DNA from: Candidatus Parcubacteria bacterium
GTDB lineage: Bacteria > Patescibacteriota > Patescibacteriia > Buchananbacterales > SURF-54
Assembly (NCBI GenBank): GCA_003599635.1
Contig: QZIX01000015.1
Coordinates: 1 to 33,738 of the forward strand
Reading direction: 5' to 3'
Length of the DNA: 33,738 nucleotides
The notes under the pieces were generated by a model, which made no database searches, had not been told where the DNA came from, and was given only the letters and a program-made list of their open reading frames with translations. The position numbers and the translations under genes are program-made. Positions 31,638 to 33,738 of this stretch are shown piece by piece. Positions within the stretch are counted from its first letter, which is position 1, and each line of letters begins with the position of its first letter.

Positions 31638-31869
31638 ATGGAGAATTTAGAATATTTACTGGAAGAGGTAAATTCTTTAATTGACGCGTCTGATAAAAAA
31701 TAATGGTGATACAAAAGCGGTTCTTCGGGGCACTTTAGTTTTAATTGAAACATTCAGAAAGTTTTTGACAAGCAAGCCGGCTGATGAAAAATTTTGGCGC
31801 GAAATAAAGCACCAATCCGGCTGCATCGGACAAACTATCGCTACAGCCAAAAAAATACTTTACCCCTAG
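31638..31869 (+). pseudogene. Small hypothetical protein, frameshifted at an A6 run
   Basis: From ATG 31638 (AAGGAG 9 nt upstream) the frame gives MENLEYLLEEVNSLIDASDKK and stops at 31703. At the A6 run (31695-31700) the +1 frame continues NNGDTKAVLRGTLVLIETFRKF to 31869, just before a terminator. The joined product, about 76 residues, is a plausible helical protein. No family recognised. Could be a pseudogene, a sequencing indel or programmed +1 frameshifting. Confidence 0.5.
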
Positions 31870-31876
31870 GGTCATA

Positions 31877-31896
31877 CCCCCTAAAGGGGTTTTTTT
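31877..31896 (+). terminator. Terminator after the frameshifted small gene
   Basis: CCCC-TAAA-GGGG followed by seven T on the plus strand. Confidence 0.8.
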
Positions 31897-31931
31897 ACCG
31901 GAAGTTCTATGGAAACCTGAAACAATATTTT

Positions 31932-32207
31932 TTATTTGCTGGGAGATGTTGCCAGCCGGATCACTTTTTCTTCTAGCGCATGCGCTGAATCATCGACTGT
32001 CATTTTTTCTTTGGTGATTGATATTACCTGACTTCGATGGATTATAAGCTGCTTTTTCCATAAATTTTGAATCAGCCCCGACTTTACAAAATACCTGATA
32101 ATACTCTGAGAACCTTCATCGATTTCAAAATGGTTGATACGCCCTAAAAATCTGCCGCTTTTGGTATAAACCGGAAGATTGATTAGATCCTGGTTTTCTA
32201 AAACCAT
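31932..32207 (-). CDS. PRC-barrel domain protein
   Basis: 91 residues from ATG 32207; an in-frame TTG at 32228 lies inside yidC. Residues about 8-75 fit a PRC barrel: LPVYTKSGRFLGRINHFEID, IIRYFVKSG and LIIHRSQVISITKEKMTVDD. PRC barrels are small beta-barrels found in RimM and in photosynthetic and stress proteins. It starts 4 nt after the yidC stop, so it is translated from the yidC message. The normal rimM gene is missing from the trmD region, but this is only the barrel, without the RimM N-terminal domain. Confidence 0.78.
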   Translation of the reverse strand: MVLENQDLINLPVYTKSGRFLGRINHFEIDEGSQSIIRYFVKSGLIQNLWKKQLIIHRSQVISITKEKMTVDDSAHALEEKVIRLATSPSK

Positions 32208-32211
32208 ATGT

Positions 32212-32943
32212 TTATTTTTTAAGCTCAATCACTTTATCTTTTCTGAAAAGAAGATACTGCTGTAAAATCATAAGTAAAGTCGTGGTCAGCCAGTAAAGCA
32301 CCAGTCCGGAAGGAAGCTGAAAACCGATGAAAACGGTCATAATCGGCATAAAGTAAAGCATCTGCCTGTTCATCATGGTTAACATTTTTTCATCCTGTGA
32401 GCCGGGAACGCTCGGTTGTTTTTTTGTTATCATCATTTTTGACTGCCAGAACTGTATGATGCCCGTCAGGACAGCCAGCCAGATATTCGGTCTGGCCATA
32501 TCAAGACTGAAAAAAAATTTTGACACCGACTCAAGACGACCGGGGTTTTCAATAAAAGGATATAAATACCCCAGACTTTCAGAACTCAAACCGGTACGAA
32601 AAACCTGATAAACGGCCAATAAAAAAGGCAGCTGAATCAAAAGCGGCAGGCAGGAAGAAAAAGGACTGACTTTTTCTTCCCGGTAAAGACGCATCATTTC
32701 CGCAGCCAATTTTTCCTTCTGATTTGAAAATTTTTTCTTTAATTCTTCGATTTTTGGCTGAATTTCCTGCAAGGCTTTCTGTGATTTGATTGACTTTAAG
32801 GAAAAAGGGTAAAGTATCAGTTTGATTATTACTGTCAGCAACACAATTGCCAGCCCGATATCGTGGCCGGGAATAATGTTATATAAAAAAACTAGGACAT
32901 TTAGAATCGGCTGGTATAAAATTGCATTAAAAAATTCAGACAT
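32212..32943 (-). CDS. yidC: Membrane protein insertase YidC (Oxa1 type)
   Basis: 243 residues, short form without the large periplasmic domain of Gram-negatives. First helix NVLVFLYNIIPGHDIGLAIVLLTVIIKLILYPFSLKSIKSQ, cytoplasmic hairpin EIQPKIEELKKKFSNQKEKLAAEMMRLYREEKVSPFSSCLPLLIQLPFLLAVYQVF (quoted in part by its MxLYRE and P-PLLIQLP features), the region with FMPIMTVFIGFQLPSGLVLYWLTT, and a basic end. It inserts membrane proteins with or without Sec. The conserved Arg of the first helix region is not seen (Lys is present). Follows rnpA-yidD in order. Confidence 0.94.
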   Translation of the reverse strand: MSEFFNAILYQPILNVLVFLYNIIPGHDIGLAIVLLTVIIKLILYPFSLKSIKSQKALQEIQPKIEELKKKFSNQKEKLAAEMMRLYREEKVSPFSSCLPLLIQLPFLLAVYQVFRTGLSSESLGYLYPFIENPGRLESVSKFFFSLDMARPNIWLAVLTGIIQFWQSKMMITKKQPSVPGSQDEKMLTMMNRQMLYFMPIMTVFIGFQLPSGLVLYWLTTTLLMILQQYLLFRKDKVIELKK

Positions 32944-33000
32944 TATTTTTGACTTTTAGATTATAAAATGTTAATTTAGCGACAAAGGAGGAAAAAACCA

Positions 33001-33234
33001 ATGTCGACGATGACCAAATTTTTGCCAGGAACAGAGATAACAGTTAAGGGTTACTGCGACGACTACTGCGGGACCGCAAAAGTCGTTCGGCATGAAAACG
33101 ATTTTTTGATCATTGAATTTTCGGGAAAAAAATACATTATTACGGAAACATGGGTTACCCTCGGGAATAAATTTATTCCTGAAAAAGCCGAATTATTTTT
33201 AAAAAACCGGGAATCATTCCTGTCAGCTGAATGA
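33001..33234 (+). CDS. Small hypothetical protein
   Basis: 77 residues, not recognised. TEITVKGYCDDYCGTAKVVRHENDFLIIEFSGKKYIITETWVTL suggests a small beta-barrel-like fold. Good ribosome site (AAGGAGG, 10 nt before ATG) and a terminator after the stop support it. It sits between divergent yidC and convergent yidD. Confidence 0.6.
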   Translation: MSTMTKFLPGTEITVKGYCDDYCGTAKVVRHENDFLIIEFSGKKYIITETWVTLGNKFIPEKAELFLKNRESFLSAE

Positions 33235-33237
33235 ACA

Positions 33238-33268
33238 GGGCCTGCGTATGCCGGCCCCCTTTTATTTT
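33238..33268 (+). terminator. Terminator of the 77-residue gene
   Basis: GGGCC / GGCCC stem with a 10-nt loop, then CCTTTTATTTT. It runs into the end of the convergent yidD. Confidence 0.7.
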
Positions 33269-33516
33269 AACGGGTCATAACCACCGTGTGAAAAAGGATT
33301 ACATCGCAAGACTCTTCCCAATGACTTCAAACCGCCTTTTATCACACCGTATTTTCCGACTGCCTGATAAGCGTATTCCGAACAGGTCGGCCTGAAGCGA
33401 CAAAAACCGTGCGGGTACATATAGCTGAAAAATCCATGATCAAAAGACAAAGTTTTCTGATATATTCTGATCAGCTTTAAAACTAAAAATCTGATTTGCC
33501 AGACTGATAATCTCAT
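33262..33516 (-). CDS. yidD: Membrane protein insertion efficiency factor YidD
   Basis: 84 residues. [11 protein letters not shown], the [24 protein letters not shown] centre (Cys pair and SEYA) and [19 protein letters not shown] at the end are diagnostic. It supports YidC-dependent insertion. The start overlaps the rnpA stop by 4 nt (coupled), giving the canonical rnpA-yidD order. Confidence 0.95.
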   Translation of the reverse strand: MRLSVWQIRFLVLKLIRIYQKTLSFDHGFFSYMYPHGFCRFRPTCSEYAYQAVGKYGVIKGGLKSLGRVLRCNPFSHGGYDPLK

Positions 33517-33738
33517 TTTAAAAATTTAATTTTTTTTAATATACCAAGTAAAACCCTTTCAATTTCCTTATAATTTTTAATAATATCCGGACTGACAATT
33601 ACAATCATATCATAACCGTTTTCCATGCGAGTAAGATTAATTCTTAAAATTTCATAAATACGACGCCTGATTTTATTTCTTACTGTCGCTTTCTTTGAAA
33701 TCTTAGCCGATACCACCACGGCAAAACGGTTATAACCA
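33513..33738 (-). CDS. rnpA: RNase P protein component, 5' end outside window
   Basis: Partial: the frame continues past the right edge, with the upstream residues [29 protein letters not shown], of which the RNxxRR-type [11 protein letters not shown] is the RNase P protein signature. The visible part is about 75 residues. It assists the RNase P RNA in tRNA 5' processing. rpmH and dnaA, expected next, are not in view. Confidence 0.93.
   Translation of the reverse strand, partial: GYNRFAVVVSAKISKKATVRNKIRRRIYEILRINLTRMENGYDMIVIVSPDIIKNYKEIERVLLGILKKIKFLK

Overview
The window reads as chromosomal DNA of a Candidate Phyla Radiation (Patescibacteria) bacterium. The evidence is a 16S rRNA gene with a group I-like intron and an extended helix, standing alone without 23S or 5S; tRNA genes without encoded CCA; a short YidC; a short SMC with no obvious hinge; small monocistronic genes of unknown function; and many small palindromes and low-complexity repeats between genes. 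The code is standard (TGA is used as stop). The phylum-level placement is inference; the sequence does not fix a lineage.

Layout, left to right. 1-430: tRNA-Gly locus on the minus strand, where an intact tRNA-Gly(UCC) lies between two halves of a second tRNA-Gly. 560-7280: minus-strand run of DUF192 lipoprotein, two CorA-type transporters, a uracil-DNA glycosylase/glutaredoxin fusion, a DUF72 protein, small membrane proteins, a secreted CAP-domain protein and a lipoprotein. 7410-7980: tRNA-Pro, tRNA-Phe and tRNA-Ile with tRNA-like debris. 8037-10772: an envelope glycan module (GT39, methyltransferase, GT2). 10800-13270: an autonomous 16S unit with its own promoter, a 25-bp leader/trailer processing stem, a 319-nt intron and an enlarged helix 40. 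13629-21409: a dispersed translation and chromosome block (trmD, methyltransferase, khpA, decayed REP-associated transposase, serA, rpsP, smc). 21483-29948: mostly plus strand (small ORFs, prs, dapA, orphan genes, polA, holA). 29919-33738: rpsT, bactofilin, a DAGK-like protein, PRC-barrel protein, yidC, an orphan gene, yidD and partial rnpA; rnpA-yidD-yidC order is typical of the neighbourhood of a chromosomal origin, which would lie past the right edge.

The most notable signal is regulatory. serA (first enzyme of serine synthesis) is preceded by a promoter, a 33-codon leader peptide with 11 Ser codons (CSSSCSSS), a 10-bp antiterminator and a competing terminator. dapA (first committed enzyme of lysine/DAP synthesis) is preceded by a promoter, a 15-codon leader peptide with Asn-Lys-Asp-Lys-Lys and the same architecture. 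Both look like ribosome-mediated transcription attenuators matched to the amino acid product, and both leader peptides start almost at the predicted transcription start. Several other genes (polA, GT2, corA, CAP gene) also have a TATAAT box 6-9 nt from the start codon, which suggests leaderless mRNAs are common here.

A second theme is small palindromes: 28-bp GAAGGC...GCCTTC elements beside and inside the REP-associated transposase gene, a palindromic in-frame insert in SMC, and hairpin inserts in the loops of tRNA-like fragments. Three small genes are broken at homopolymer runs.
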